Shown here: one piece after another, positions 36,388-45,107 of the stretch
How positions within the stretch are numbered: the first letter of the stretch is position 1
How the letters are laid out: each line of letters opens with the position of its first letter
Source: Kangiellaceae bacterium
GTDB lineage: Bacteria > Pseudomonadota > Gammaproteobacteria > Enterobacterales > Kangiellaceae
DNA: 64,000 nucleotides
Direction: 5' to 3'
Assembly: GCA_013373015.1 (NCBI GenBank)
Contig: JABXIQ010000013.1
Coordinates: 1 to 64,000 of the forward strand
Position numbers and translations under genes: made by a program
The notes under the pieces: generated by a model
Databases searched by the model: none
The model's input: only the letters and a program-made list of their open reading frames with translations
What the model was told of the DNA's origin: nothing

Positions 36388-37167
36388 TTATTCCTGTGTT
36401 GATGCTGTATATGAATTTTTGTCTATACTTTCAATAAGTTGTTGTTTTTGTTTATCGCGTAATATGCTATTGAGCGACATGCTAATACCAAGGGTAGCAT
36501 ATAAAACTCCACCAAATGGGCATAAATTCGCCGGTAGAGCCAAGGTGGTGATTAATGCTAATAAAGCGGTTCCACTCATAATGAGCCAACCTCGATAATG
36601 GGTTTTGCTTTCGTATAGTTCTATGTCATCTAATTGCAACTCGACTTTGTTCTTCAGAGCATGATGATATAACCATAATAAAATTAAACACATAGATAAA
36701 AATGCTATATGAAAAACGGAGAAAAATAACTTTAACTGTTCAAGTTTGAAATTAATTGGACTAGGTAGCTCACCGCCAGAGAGCCAATGAAAAAATGTGG
36801 CGTAACTGATCTTGAGAGGGAACACGAAAACCAATACACAAAAGATTAATAAACAGCTAATAAATACGGTTTTAAGATCCTCTAGTCCGTACCGCTGGCT
36901 CCACACACGGTGTCCGTACCAAAAGAACACGAGTTGCGCAAAGCTCGCCGCAAAAGCAGGAATATCCTTTAAGGCGGTAATAAATTCCTCATAGTTGGAT
37001 GGGAGGCTGTCGATAGACACAACAAGTAGCGTCACTGCAAAAGCGAAGGCTGCATCGGTAAAAACCTCAATGCGAGTCATATTTTCACCGCGTATTCTAA
37101 AGTGATCTCTGATCGGAAAATGCGCTAATTGATGTGCGTATTTATCTTTGTAACTCATTGAATTCAT
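36388..37167 (-). CDS. TMEM175-like (DUF1211) membrane protein
   Basis: The 259-residue protein has a hydrophilic N-terminus, then RIEVFTDAAFAFAVTLLVVSI (in parts), which is the TM1 signature of TMEM175-type potassium channels (family form R-x3-FSDAVFA). Five more hydrophobic segments follow at about 65-83, 97-122, 142-163, 191-210 and 213-230. Bacterial members form tetrameric K+-selective channels; the F-[ST]-D motif helps line the pore. It is the first gene of a two-gene minus-strand operon with the cyanophycinase-like gene. The start has no clear ribosome-binding site, and the ATG three codons on is also possible. Confidence 0.82.
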   Translation of the reverse strand: MNSMSYKDKYAHQLAHFPIRDHFRIRGENMTRIEVFTDAAFAFAVTLLVVSIDSLPSNYEEFITALKDIPAFAASFAQLVFFWYGHRVWSQRYGLEDLKTVFISCLLIFCVLVFVFPLKISYATFFHWLSGGELPSPINFKLEQLKLFFSVFHIAFLSMCLILLWLYHHALKNKVELQLDDIELYESKTHYRGWLIMSGTALLALITTLALPANLCPFGGVLYATLGISMSLNSILRDKQKQQLIESIDKNSYTASTQE

Positions 37168-37327
37168 TATAATACCTGCCTTGGTACATTTAACACGCTT
37201 GAAATGATCTGGTCAATAACTTTGCCTTTGTTGCGCTATATTTTACATCTTTACCCGATAACTGTGGCGAATTACTTTCTCATTATCCTTTGATATGGTT
37301 AAATATTGCCCCTCACAGAAGAACTCG

Positions 37328-39325
37328 ATGAAAAGCAAACTATTAATGAGTATCCGTATGAATAAATTAATTTTAGCCACTGCGCTATCTAGCTTAGCTT
37401 TAGGAGCTTTAACCGCTTGTCAAAATGATGATAATAATAAGGTTGTAGAGCAGTCTAGCAAGCTTGAGCAGACTAGCGCTAATTCTGTAGCGAAACAAGA
37501 AACATCAAGCACAGCTGTTCATAAAACTAAACAAGTGCGCCCTGATGAGCACTCTTATGCCAATTTTGATCAAGTAAAATTAACCCACTTGGATCTCGAT
37601 CTTGATGTTGTTTTTGCAGAAAAGTCATTGCAAGGCACTGTAGATTTGAGCTTTGAGCGTATCAAAGAGGGCGCGGATAGCTTAGTTCTGGATACGCGCG
37701 ATATTATTATTGAGCAGGTAGAAATAGAGAAAGAAGGGCAATGGGTGCCAACCCAGTTTGATCTAGCGGATAAAGATGATGTTTTAGGCTCAAAGCTTAG
37801 CATTGCTTTAGTTGAAGGTAGTGACAAGGTGCGAGTTCATTATAAAACTCAACCCCAAGCTAGTGGCTTACAATGGTTAACGCCTGAGCAAACAGCGGGT
37901 AAAAAGCATCCTTTTATGTACAGCCAAGCGCAAGCCATTCATGCACGTAGCTTTATTCCTGTGCAAGATACTCCTGCTGTTCGTGTGACTTATACCGCTA
38001 ATATTCGTACTCCAAAAGAGTTGTTGGCTGTAATGAGTGCTTTCAATGAGCCAGATACTGAACTTGATGGCGATTACCATTTTGAAATGCCGCAAGCGAT
38101 CCCACCATATTTGATTGCCATTGGGGTAGGTGATCTACGTTTTAAAGCAATGAGTGACAGAACGGGTGTTTATTCGGAAGAGGTTTATTTAGACGCAGCG
38201 GTTGCTGAGTTTGATGACACTGAAGAAATGGTTCAGGTAACTGAAAAAATGTACGGCCCTTATCGTTGGGGACGTTACGATTTATTAATTTTACCACCTA
38301 GTTTCCCATTCGGTGGTATGGAAAATCCACGCTTGTCGTTTATCACACCAACAGTTATTGCTGGTGATAAGAGTTTGGTAAACCTTATCGCACATGAACT
38401 TGCCCATTCTTGGTCAGGTAACTTGGTAACTAATGCCTCGTGGCGTGATTTGTGGTTGAACGAAGGCTTCACTTCATACGTTGAAAACCGCATTATGGAA
38501 GAGTTATTTGGTGAAAAACGTGCGATTATGGAACAAGCTTTGTCAGTACAAGATTTACGTGCTGAAGTTCAAGATTTGCCGAAGGGTGACACTGTATTGC
38601 ATTTAGAACTTAATGGTCGTGATCCAGATGACGCGTTTTCAGGCGTGCCTTATACCAAAGGACAAATGTTTTTAGTCTATCTTGAAAAGAAATTTGGACG
38701 TGAAACTTTTGATAAATTCTTAGTTAAGTATTTTAATGATCACGCCTTCCAAAGTTTAACGACATCCGAGTTTAAACAGTACTTAAATGATAATTTGTTG
38801 GCTGAAAATAGTGATCTAGTTTCAAAAGCAGATATCGAAACATGGTTGCATGAGCCAATGTTACCAGAAACTATGCCAAACCCGACTTCAGATGCTTTTG
38901 TTATCATTGATGGGGCAACTAAATCTTGGTTAAGCGATGAAAAGACGATAGAACAATTAGATAGTGATAACTGGACAGTTCATGAGTGGCTGCATTTTAT
39001 TAATAACTTGCCGGAAGACTTATCATTAGAACGTATGAATCAGTTAGACACTAGTTTTGAGCTAACTCAATCTACTAATAATGAGATTGCTCATGCTTGG
39101 TTACTATTAGCGCTAAAACGTGGCTATGAGCCGGTTATGGAGCGTTTAGAAAGCTATTTGATAAACATTGGTCGTCGCAAATTGATTGTTCCTCTATACA
39201 AGCAATTGGCAAAAACTGAAGACGGTTTGGCATTTGCTAAACGTGTGTATCAAGTCGCTCGACCTGGTTATCATCCGTTAGCCCAAGGTACGGTTGACGC
39301 TATCGTTAATGCTGATAACAATTAA
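37328..39325 (+). CDS. Lipoprotein M1 metallopeptidase, leukotriene A4 hydrolase-like
   Basis: The protein of about 665 residues is an exported zinc aminopeptidase. A lipobox LTAC (Cys about 31 residues in) anchors it to a membrane. The N-terminal domain has YSQAQAIHARSFIPVQDTPAVR, split here, typical of LTA4H. GGMEN (in FPFGGMENPRL) binds the substrate N-terminus, and HELAHSWSGN with LNEGFTSYVE provides the zinc ligands and catalytic Glu. A C-terminal helical LTA4H domain follows. ATGs at 37328 and 37358 both precede the signal; 37358 gives a 21-residue lipoprotein signal. The gene ends in a UUCG-loop terminator. Confidence 0.93.
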   Translation: MKSKLLMSIRMNKLILATALSSLALGALTACQNDDNNKVVEQSSKLEQTSANSVAKQETSSTAVHKTKQVRPDEHSYANFDQVKLTHLDLDLDVVFAEKSLQGTVDLSFERIKEGADSLVLDTRDIIIEQVEIEKEGQWVPTQFDLADKDDVLGSKLSIALVEGSDKVRVHYKTQPQASGLQWLTPEQTAGKKHPFMYSQAQAIHARSFIPVQDTPAVRVTYTANIRTPKELLAVMSAFNEPDTELDGDYHFEMPQAIPPYLIAIGVGDLRFKAMSDRTGVYSEEVYLDAAVAEFDDTEEMVQVTEKMYGPYRWGRYDLLILPPSFPFGGMENPRLSFITPTVIAGDKSLVNLIAHELAHSWSGNLVTNASWRDLWLNEGFTSYVENRIMEELFGEKRAIMEQALSVQDLRAEVQDLPKGDTVLHLELNGRDPDDAFSGVPYTKGQMFLVYLEKKFGRETFDKFLVKYFNDHAFQSLTTSEFKQYLNDNLLAENSDLVSKADIETWLHEPMLPETMPNPTSDAFVIIDGATKSWLSDEKTIEQLDSDNWTVHEWLHFINNLPEDLSLERMNQLDTSFELTQSTNNEIAHAWLLLALKRGYEPVMERLESYLINIGRRKLIVPLYKQLAKTEDGLAFAKRVYQVARPGYHPLAQGTVDAIVNADNN

Positions 39326-39352
39326 ATTTTTGCCTTTAGCAAGACTTTGAGC

Positions 39353-39378
39353 AAAGGCTTTCTTCGGAAAGCCTTTTT
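39353..39378 (+). terminator. Rho-independent terminator with UUCG tetraloop
   Basis: AAAGGCTTTC (39353-39362) pairs with GAAAGCCTTT (39367-39376). The loop is TTCG closed by C-G, an extra-stable tetraloop, and T residues follow. It ends the M1 peptidase transcript. Confidence 0.92.
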
Positions 39379-39455
39379 TGTAATAAATTTGAGTTTATTT
39401 ACTCTTTACTAAATAAAACAAGATCAACAATATCAATTAAATATAGGAGAAAGGT

Positions 39456-40046
39456 ATGGCCTTTTTAAAACCACTAGATAAAAATCTGCATCCTGATTTA
39501 GCCGCCGATTTTCAAATTTTTGAAGAAATTCTGGGTTTTGTACCTAATAGCTTATTAACTATGCAGCGCCGCCCTGAAATTGTTAAGGGGTTTGGGGTTT
39601 TAACTAAAGCTGTGATGCCAAAAGATGGCGAAGTGGATTTGGGATTCAAGCGTTTGGTTGCACATTTCGCAAGCCGTGCAGTTGGTTGCCAATATTGTGA
39701 AGCTCATTCGTTAGTAGCGGCTAACATTCATGGAATCAGCCAAGAAAAGTTGGATAAAATCTGGGAGTATCAGACTTCTGATTTATATACCGAAGCAGAG
39801 CGTGTTGCATTAGATTATGCATTAGCGGCAGGTTCAGTTCCAAATGCAGTCGATCAAGAATTGGTTGATCGTATGAAAGAGCATTGGAGTGAAAGTCAAA
39901 TCGTTGAGATTTTGGGTGTTGTATGTTTGTACGGTTTCCTAAACCGCTGGAATGATTCCATGGCTACTGATCTAGAAGAGTCTCCAAAAGCAATGGGGGA
40001 TAGAGTGTTAGCTTCTGGTGGTTGGACGGGTGGTAAACACGTATAA
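39456..40046 (+). CDS. Carboxymuconolactone decarboxylase/AhpD-like protein
   Basis: The 196-residue protein belongs to the AhpD/CMD fold family. The redox motif CQYCEAHS (Cys-x2-Cys followed by His) sits near residue 80, as in peroxidase-related AhpD-like proteins. The tail motif FLNRWNDSMATDLEESPKA (in parts) is also typical of the peroxidase-related subfamily. It may act in peroxide or thiol redox chemistry. GGAGAAAGGT lies directly upstream of the ATG. It appears monocistronic. Confidence 0.85.
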   Translation: MAFLKPLDKNLHPDLAADFQIFEEILGFVPNSLLTMQRRPEIVKGFGVLTKAVMPKDGEVDLGFKRLVAHFASRAVGCQYCEAHSLVAANIHGISQEKLDKIWEYQTSDLYTEAERVALDYALAAGSVPNAVDQELVDRMKEHWSESQIVEILGVVCLYGFLNRWNDSMATDLEESPKAMGDRVLASGGWTGGKHV

Positions 40047-40161
40047 CTTTTTTGCTTAATATTGTGTTAAATAATGTTTTTAGTTTTAGTTAGTTACAAA
40101 AATAAACTCTTAATCTAAAAACATTATTTGTCGCATTGAAATGGCAAAAAATATTTAATGA

Positions 40162-40440
40162 TTATTCATCTCTCGAAGTGTATTGCTTTTCAGCTCTTCT
40201 ATACTTTATTTCAGCGCTATGCCACATAAACAAGCCAAATAAAGCGCCTATGATTAGATTAATTCCAAATAAGAATAAAGCATTTTTTAGGTCAAGGTGA
40301 GGGTGATGTAGTATATATTTAGTTGCTAATTGCGCGATACTAAGTAGTAATCCAAACCCTATAACACCGTAAATGATTACAAAGCGTAGCTTTCCTTTTT
40401 GACGTGTTTTTTGCCATTTTTGCATGTGTTTTTCGTTCAC
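40162..40440 (-). CDS. Small two-helix membrane protein
   Basis: The 92-residue protein has a basic N-terminus, two membrane helices (about 20-42 and 52-72) and a charged C-terminal tail. It starts at a GTG that overlaps the stop of the DUF3465 gene (GTGA), so translation is coupled; an ATG five codons later is an alternative. I recognise no family. Confidence 0.65.
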   Translation of the reverse strand: MNEKHMQKWQKTRQKGKLRFVIIYGVIGFGLLLSIAQLATKYILHHPHLDLKNALFLFGINLIIGALFGLFMWHSAEIKYRRAEKQYTSRDE

Positions 40441-40877
40441 TGATAAACTTCTCCTTTATGAATAATCTTGCCACCTTGTCTTAACCCATTAGGGTCATGA
40501 TGGGTCCAGTGAATAACCCCGCCTTGAGGATTCCATTCATATTGGCCAGTAATTTCGAGCTGATCGCCTTCATTTAGGCCTGTAACTCGTGGTGCGAGAT
40601 CAATGTTGTGAGTAATCAAAACCGTATGTTTATTACTGAGCCCAACAATAAAACGTTGATGTCTTGGCTCATGAATATCATCGGATAGTATTTTTGTAAC
40701 AACAGCTTGTATCTTGACCATTTTTCCAGATTGTTTTTGCTTAAAATATTGCTGTACTTTTTGCTCATCAAAAGTTTGAGATGAGGTTTTGTTTGAGCTG
40801 TGATCGTGGTATTGCTGAAAGTACCATAATAACGCTAACAATAGAACGAAGAATATTTTAGGAGCTATGTTTTTCAT
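40437..40877 (-). CDS. DUF3465 domain exported protein
   Basis: The 146-residue protein has an N-terminal signal anchor (about 5-20) followed by a DUF3465 domain with the motifs VVKILSDD-like VVTKILSDDIHEPRHQRFIV, TVLITHNIDLAPRV and GGVIHWTHHDP. The fold is OB-like in appearance and conserved His/Asp residues recur, but the function is unknown to me. It is first in a two-gene operon with the small membrane protein. The promoter must lie in the short gap before the peptidoglycan-binding lipoprotein's terminator. Confidence 0.85.
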   Translation of the reverse strand: MKNIAPKIFFVLLLALLWYFQQYHDHSSNKTSSQTFDEQKVQQYFKQKQSGKMVKIQAVVTKILSDDIHEPRHQRFIVGLSNKHTVLITHNIDLAPRVTGLNEGDQLEITGQYEWNPQGGVIHWTHHDPNGLRQGGKIIHKGEVYQ

Positions 40878-40892
40878 TGTTTTCTTGCTTGA

Positions 40893-40919
40893 ATAAAAAA
40901 AGAAGCCCCGCAGGACTTC
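40893..40919 (-). terminator. Rho-independent terminator after the peptidoglycan-binding lipoprotein gene
   Basis: On the minus strand GAAGTCC and GGGCTTC (40902-40919) form a seven-base stem with one G-T pair, followed by eight Ts. It lies 20 bases past the stop of the gene at 40940-42034. Confidence 0.85.
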
Positions 40920-40939
40920 TCTTTATTACACAATGTTGA

Positions 40940-42034
40940 TTATTGTGAAACGCCTAACTTATCAAGAACTGCCAAAGTTAATTGACCGCTAGCTAGGTTG
41001 TTATCTTTCTGATAGCGAATAACCGCATCCATAGTAGATTGTCCTAACACGCCGTCAACAGTACCTGCGTTGTAGCCTTCATCATTAAGTGCACGTTGCA
41101 AGCGAGAAATTAAACCTGGAGTAGTGTTGGTTTCACATAAAATTTCACGCCACTCTAAACGAGAGTCAGTGATCAACTTACGTGTAGCAACGGTTTTATA
41201 CTCTTCAGGAATTGAAATTTCACGAGTCTCAGCTGGCTTAACAAGCTTTCGAACAGATACAGTATCGTATTTTGCTGGGATAGTTACTGTTTGTGTTGAT
41301 GCAGGCTGATCAACAACAGTTCTTGTCACTGTTTTGTACTGAGCTGGGATAACGTCCTCAACAGTACGTGCAGCGCTCTTTACTACAGTCTTGGTTACCG
41401 TAGTATATTCAGCTGGTACTTCTACTAAACACATGATTTCGCCAGTCGATTCATCAATTTTCTCGATAGGACCACGGCCTTTTTTCCAAGTTGTATAAGC
41501 TGGACGAACTAAGATTTGCTCAGTTACAGTCTCATACTCGGCAGGAATTTCACGGATGATGGTTTTTTCAGGTTCTACCATAATTTCTTCAGTAACCGTT
41601 TTATAGGTCGCTGGAATAACTTCAAGCTTAGTAGATTCTTCTTGTACCAAGATAGTTTCTTCAACCATACCGTACTCAGCTGGGATCACTTCGATACGAG
41701 AACTAGCAGCACGTGCTAGAACTGTTTCTTCACCTGACTCATATTGAGCAGGAACTAGAACACGAGAGTAACATTCACCAGGTTTAGCATTAGGTGGTAA
41801 TAAATCACCGCCGCCAGTGTAAACCGTTTGCGTTGTTGTGCTTGAAGATTGCGCGTTAGCAAGTTGCTCACGTAATTGGGCTGCTTCAGCTTCCTTACGA
41901 GCGGCTTCTGCACGCGCTGCATCTAATTCTGCTTGAAGAGCTGCTGAGTCAGATGTTGATGCATTTTGAGTGGCGCAACCGCCAAGAAGTGTTAGAGAGC
42001 TAGCAATAGCAAGTGCTAAGGGAAGTTTTTTCAT
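40940..42034 (-). CDS. Repeat-rich lipoprotein with C-terminal peptidoglycan-binding domain
   Basis: The 364-residue protein has a lipobox LLGGC (Cys-20), an Ala/Glu-rich coiled coil (about 30-60), and then eight copies of a roughly 23-residue repeat of form [IV]PAxYxTVTxxxLVxxAxxxx (about 90-300), the fourth copy carrying an insert with a Cys. A PG_binding_1 domain closes the protein (about 310-362; LISRLQRALNDEGYNAGTVDG). It probably links the membrane to the cell wall. The start at 42034 has GGAGG eight bases upstream; a longer frame upstream lacks such a site. The function is inferred from architecture. Confidence 0.85.
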   Translation of the reverse strand: MKKLPLALAIASSLTLLGGCATQNASTSDSAALQAELDAARAEAARKEAEAAQLREQLANAQSSSTTTQTVYTGGGDLLPPNAKPGECYSRVLVPAQYESGEETVLARAASSRIEVIPAEYGMVEETILVQEESTKLEVIPATYKTVTEEIMVEPEKTIIREIPAEYETVTEQILVRPAYTTWKKGRGPIEKIDESTGEIMCLVEVPAEYTTVTKTVVKSAARTVEDVIPAQYKTVTRTVVDQPASTQTVTIPAKYDTVSVRKLVKPAETREISIPEEYKTVATRKLITDSRLEWREILCETNTTPGLISRLQRALNDEGYNAGTVDGVLGQSTMDAVIRYQKDNNLASGQLTLAVLDKLGVSQ

Positions 42035-42290
42035 GGGTGTCCTCCTTCGAATTCCATGAGACTGATTAATACCTTCTAATCGTACCACTTCCATCTTAGA
42101 TCTAAACCGTATGATTGTAAAATATAAGTAAAAATGTAATTAAAATTCATTAACTTAACGGAAATGTAAAAAAGTGAATAATCCTAGATATTTGGCTTGG
42201 TTTGCTTGAATTTTTATGCAAAATGAGTAACTATTCTTGTGTGGGGCTAAATGGTTAGCCAGAACTATTAATAATCAGAGGTAAAATACA

Positions 42291-42620
42291 ATGGCAGGTA
42301 AATTTGTAGTTTCAAAAGGAAAAGATGGAAAAGATTATTTTGTACTGAAAGCAGGCAATGGCGAAGTGATTTTACAAAGCCAAGGTTACTCTTCTAGTTC
42401 TGGTTGCGAGAACGGTATTGATTCTGTTCGTCGTAATTCGCAAAATGCAGATCGCTTTGAAAAGAAAACAGCATCAGATGGTCGTTTCTACTTTGTTTTG
42501 AATGCGTCAAATGGCCAACAAGTTGGTAAAAGCCAAATGTACAAATCTGAAAGTGGCCGTAATAACGGTATTGAATCAGTAGCAAAAAATGCTCCTGATG
42601 CAGCAGTTGTTGAAGAATAA
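42291..42620 (+). CDS. YegP-like DUF1508 protein
   Basis: The 109-residue protein is two tandem DUF1508 repeats: GKFVVSKGKDGKDYFVLKAGNGEVILQSQGY-type (about 1-50) and DRFEKKTASDGRFYFVLNASNGQ-type (about 52-100), each ending in a NGI[DE]SV motif. E. coli YegP has the same two-copy form; the role is unknown. It has its own terminator downstream and a purine-rich AGAGG upstream of the ATG. Confidence 0.93.
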   Translation: MAGKFVVSKGKDGKDYFVLKAGNGEVILQSQGYSSSSGCENGIDSVRRNSQNADRFEKKTASDGRFYFVLNASNGQQVGKSQMYKSESGRNNGIESVAKNAPDAAVVEE

Positions 42621-42633
42621 AAGCTTTTTTGAG

Positions 42634-42661
42634 AAAAAGGCCGCGTAATGCGGCCTTTTTT
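42634..42661 (+). terminator. Rho-independent terminator after the YegP-like gene
   Basis: AAAAGGCCGC (42635-42644) pairs with GCGGCCTTTT (42650-42659), loop GTAAT, followed by Ts. The A-rich left side lets it also act for the convergent UPF0114 gene. Confidence 0.92.
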
Positions 42662-42670
42662 ATTGGTGAC

Positions 42671-43189
42671 TTAATGGTTTGATTTACTAGTTAAATAGTC
42701 CATAACAGCGAACAATAAGCCTGAAATTACGAAGGTGGCGTGAATTAACAGTTTCCACTTCACAATTTCAGGGCTGATGTTGGTTTCTGGCTCATCTAAA
42801 ATCATGTATGTTCGCAATAAATCAATACCAGAAATAGCGACAATCGAGCTGATCAATTTGACTTTTAATGTCGAAAAGCCCACTTTACCCATCCAACCAG
42901 GACGATCTTCATGATCAGCTACGTCAATTTTAGATACAAAACTCTCGTAACCACTAAAAATGATGATGATAAGCAAATTAGCTAATAAAGTCATATCGAC
43001 CAAGGCTAAAATCCCAAGGATAGTATCTTTTTCGCTCAAAGAACCAAAGTGACTAACTAAGTGCCATAATTCCTTACCAAATCCACCAAGCAAAACAACA
43101 ATCGATGCTATTAAGCCAATAAAAAAAGGCGTTAGAATCCAGCGACTGGAAAATAGAGCGCGCTCAAATTTATTTTCTAAGGTTTTCAT
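42671..43189 (-). CDS. UPF0114 (YqhA) family membrane protein
   Basis: The 172-residue protein has the family start ENKFERALFSSRWILTPFFIGL (in parts), four membrane helices and the signature DMTLLANLLIIIIFSGYESFVSK, split here. The family is conserved in proteobacteria; the function is unknown. The start at 43189 fits the family N-terminus; the longer frame from 43261 adds a hydrophobic extension lacking a ribosome-binding site. Confidence 0.9.
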   Translation of the reverse strand: MKTLENKFERALFSSRWILTPFFIGLIASIVVLLGGFGKELWHLVSHFGSLSEKDTILGILALVDMTLLANLLIIIIFSGYESFVSKIDVADHEDRPGWMGKVGFSTLKVKLISSIVAISGIDLLRTYMILDEPETNISPEIVKWKLLIHATFVISGLLFAVMDYLTSKSNH

Positions 43190-43266
43190 AATATTTTTAA
43201 TTAGAAGTAATGAGGTTATTGTAAATAAATATAGGAGACTGTAAAGGTGGTATTTGTACAATAAAA

Positions 43267-43345
<79 letters not shown>

Positions 43346-43373
43346 TGATTTGTTTATTGCAATTTCGGCGCGT

Positions 43374-43402
43374 ATTTTGGCAATTAGTTCGTTACTATTC
43401 AA
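43374..43402 (-). promoter_or_regulatory. Sigma-70 promoter of tRNA-Arg with GC discriminator
   Basis: On the minus strand -35 TTGAAT (43397-43402), a 17-base spacer and -10 CAAAAT (43374-43379) are followed by ACGCGCC, a GC-rich discriminator like that of the tRNA-Val promoter. It begins just after the rluA stop codon at 43404. Confidence 0.75.
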
Positions 43403-43403
43403 G

Positions 43404-44078
43404 CTAAAAAGGGCAACTTGATCGTGTTGTGACTAATTGTTGGGTTTTTGGGTGAGTAAAACTGAGTTCTTCAGCATGAAGTAGTAAACGATTGGCTTTA
43501 TGCTGTGAATTGTTTTTGGCATATAAATGACAACCAAGAATAGGGTGGCCGAGTTCAAAGCAATGTAAGCGTAATTGATGACTTCTACCTGTTACTGGTT
43601 TGAGATTCAGTCGTGTCCAGTTACGCATTGTGTTACGCTCAAGCACTTGCCATTCGGTAATAGCTTTCTTGCCTGTTTCATGGCAGATCTTTTGTTTTGG
43701 ACGGTTGGGCCAATCTGCAATCATCGGCAAATCAATAATTCCTGAGTCTTCTTCGACAATGCCATCAACAATGGCGACATAGTGTTTATCAGTTTGTCTA
43801 AGTTCGAATTGTTTACTGATTTCGCGATGGGCAAACTTGCTCAAAGCAATGACCATTATTCCAGAGGTGGCCATATCCAAACGGTGCACAATTGAGGCCG
43901 TATTTGATTTTGGATGATTCTGTAGGCGAGTAACGACACAGTCTTTATTTTCTTCATGCCGTCCAGGAATACTTAAAAGCCCTGCGGGTTTATTGACCAG
44001 CAAAAAGTGCTTATCAGGCCGAATGATGCGCACTGGCTCTGGGCAAAAAGGAACAATATGATAATCTTTCTCAGACAT
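43404..44078 (-). CDS. rluA: 23S rRNA/tRNA pseudouridine synthase RluA
   Basis: The 224-residue enzyme modifies U746 of 23S rRNA and U32 of some tRNAs. It has the RluA-family motif HRLDMATSG with the catalytic Asp, [22 protein letters not shown] and GRSHQLRLH, all close to E. coli RluA (219 residues). There is no S4 domain, which separates it from RluC/RluD. It follows cmoB by eight bases in the cmoA-cmoB-rluA minus-strand operon, a set of RNA-modification genes. Confidence 0.93.
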   Translation of the reverse strand: MSEKDYHIVPFCPEPVRIIRPDKHFLLVNKPAGLLSIPGRHEENKDCVVTRLQNHPKSNTASIVHRLDMATSGIMVIALSKFAHREISKQFELRQTDKHYVAIVDGIVEEDSGIIDLPMIADWPNRPKQKICHETGKKAITEWQVLERNTMRNWTRLNLKPVTGRSHQLRLHCFELGHPILGCHLYAKNNSQHKANRLLLHAEELSFTHPKTQQLVTTRSSCPF

Positions 44079-44086
44079 GGTGGGCT

Positions 44087-45085
44087 CTATTTTTTACTCG
44101 CTCGTGTTGCAATCATGACTGCACGTTTAGGTGCTGGATAGCCTTCAATGGTGCGGTTTGGATCCTGCGGGTCAAGATAATCAGGCAATGACTGAAAGGT
44201 CATCCATTCGGTTGCTCGTTGTTCATCAGTGCTGGTACTTGATACATTGGCTATTTGCACATTTTCAAAATTACACTTTTGTAGCCAGTTCTTTAGCATT
44301 CCTGTGGTTGGAATAAACCAGACATTATTCATTTGAGCATAACGGTCACTTGGAATAAGACATTGGTCATCATCACCGTCAATCACCAGAGTTTCTAGTA
44401 CCAGCTCTCCGCCAGGGCGTAATAGTTTTTTAAGATGCAATATATGATCAATGGGTGAGCGTCTATGATAAAGCACACCCATGGAAAAAATCGTGTCAAA
44501 ACCCTGATCGGATAAATTCTCAGGCAGGTACTCAAAACCAATCGGTAGAAAATGTACAGGGTTAACATCTACAGCTTGTTCGATATATTGTTGCATAATG
44601 GCAAACTGCATCAAAAACAATTGCGATGGATCTATGCCTAGTACCAATTGTGGCTTATCAGCGGCCATGCGCCAGCAGTGATAACCATTACCACAGCCAA
44701 CGTCCAGAACTATACGATCTTTTAACGGCGAAATATGATCTTTTAAGCGTTCCCATTTCCAATCTGATCGCCATTCGGTGTCAATGTGAGTACCAAACAA
44801 GTGGAATGGTCCTTTACGCCATGGATGGAACTTCATCAACAGTTCTTTGAGTTCAGCTTGTTGATCTTGACTAAGTTGCTCAGCGCTGCCTATGGATACT
44901 TTCTGATTTAGCTCGAGGCGATCAGGCTTGATATCAGGAAACTGCTTGAGTAGTTCTATCCATTGATTGATGTTGCCATGAGTATAATCGTCCATGCGTT
45001 GATGGACACCAGCTTTAATTTGCTCTAACCAAGGGTGTAAGCGAGTATTAGCAATGGCTTGATAGGTGCGGCTAAAATTAATCAT
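44087..45085 (-). CDS. cmoB: tRNA U34 carboxymethyltransferase
   Basis: The 332-residue enzyme transfers the carboxymethyl group of carboxy-SAM to 5-hydroxyuridine at tRNA position 34. The family region HPWRKGPFHLFGTHIDTEWRSDWKW (in parts) and the SAM motif VLDVGCGNGYHCWRM are clear, with SMGVLYHRRSPIDHL downstream. The length matches E. coli CmoB (323). It is downstream of cmoA, which makes its substrate. Confidence 0.96.
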   Translation of the reverse strand: MINFSRTYQAIANTRLHPWLEQIKAGVHQRMDDYTHGNINQWIELLKQFPDIKPDRLELNQKVSIGSAEQLSQDQQAELKELLMKFHPWRKGPFHLFGTHIDTEWRSDWKWERLKDHISPLKDRIVLDVGCGNGYHCWRMAADKPQLVLGIDPSQLFLMQFAIMQQYIEQAVDVNPVHFLPIGFEYLPENLSDQGFDTIFSMGVLYHRRSPIDHILHLKKLLRPGGELVLETLVIDGDDDQCLIPSDRYAQMNNVWFIPTTGMLKNWLQKCNFENVQIANVSSTSTDEQRATEWMTFQSLPDYLDPQDPNRTIEGYPAPKRAVMIATRASKK

Positions 45086-45107
45086 AAATTTATGTCTGAG
45101 TCTAAAA

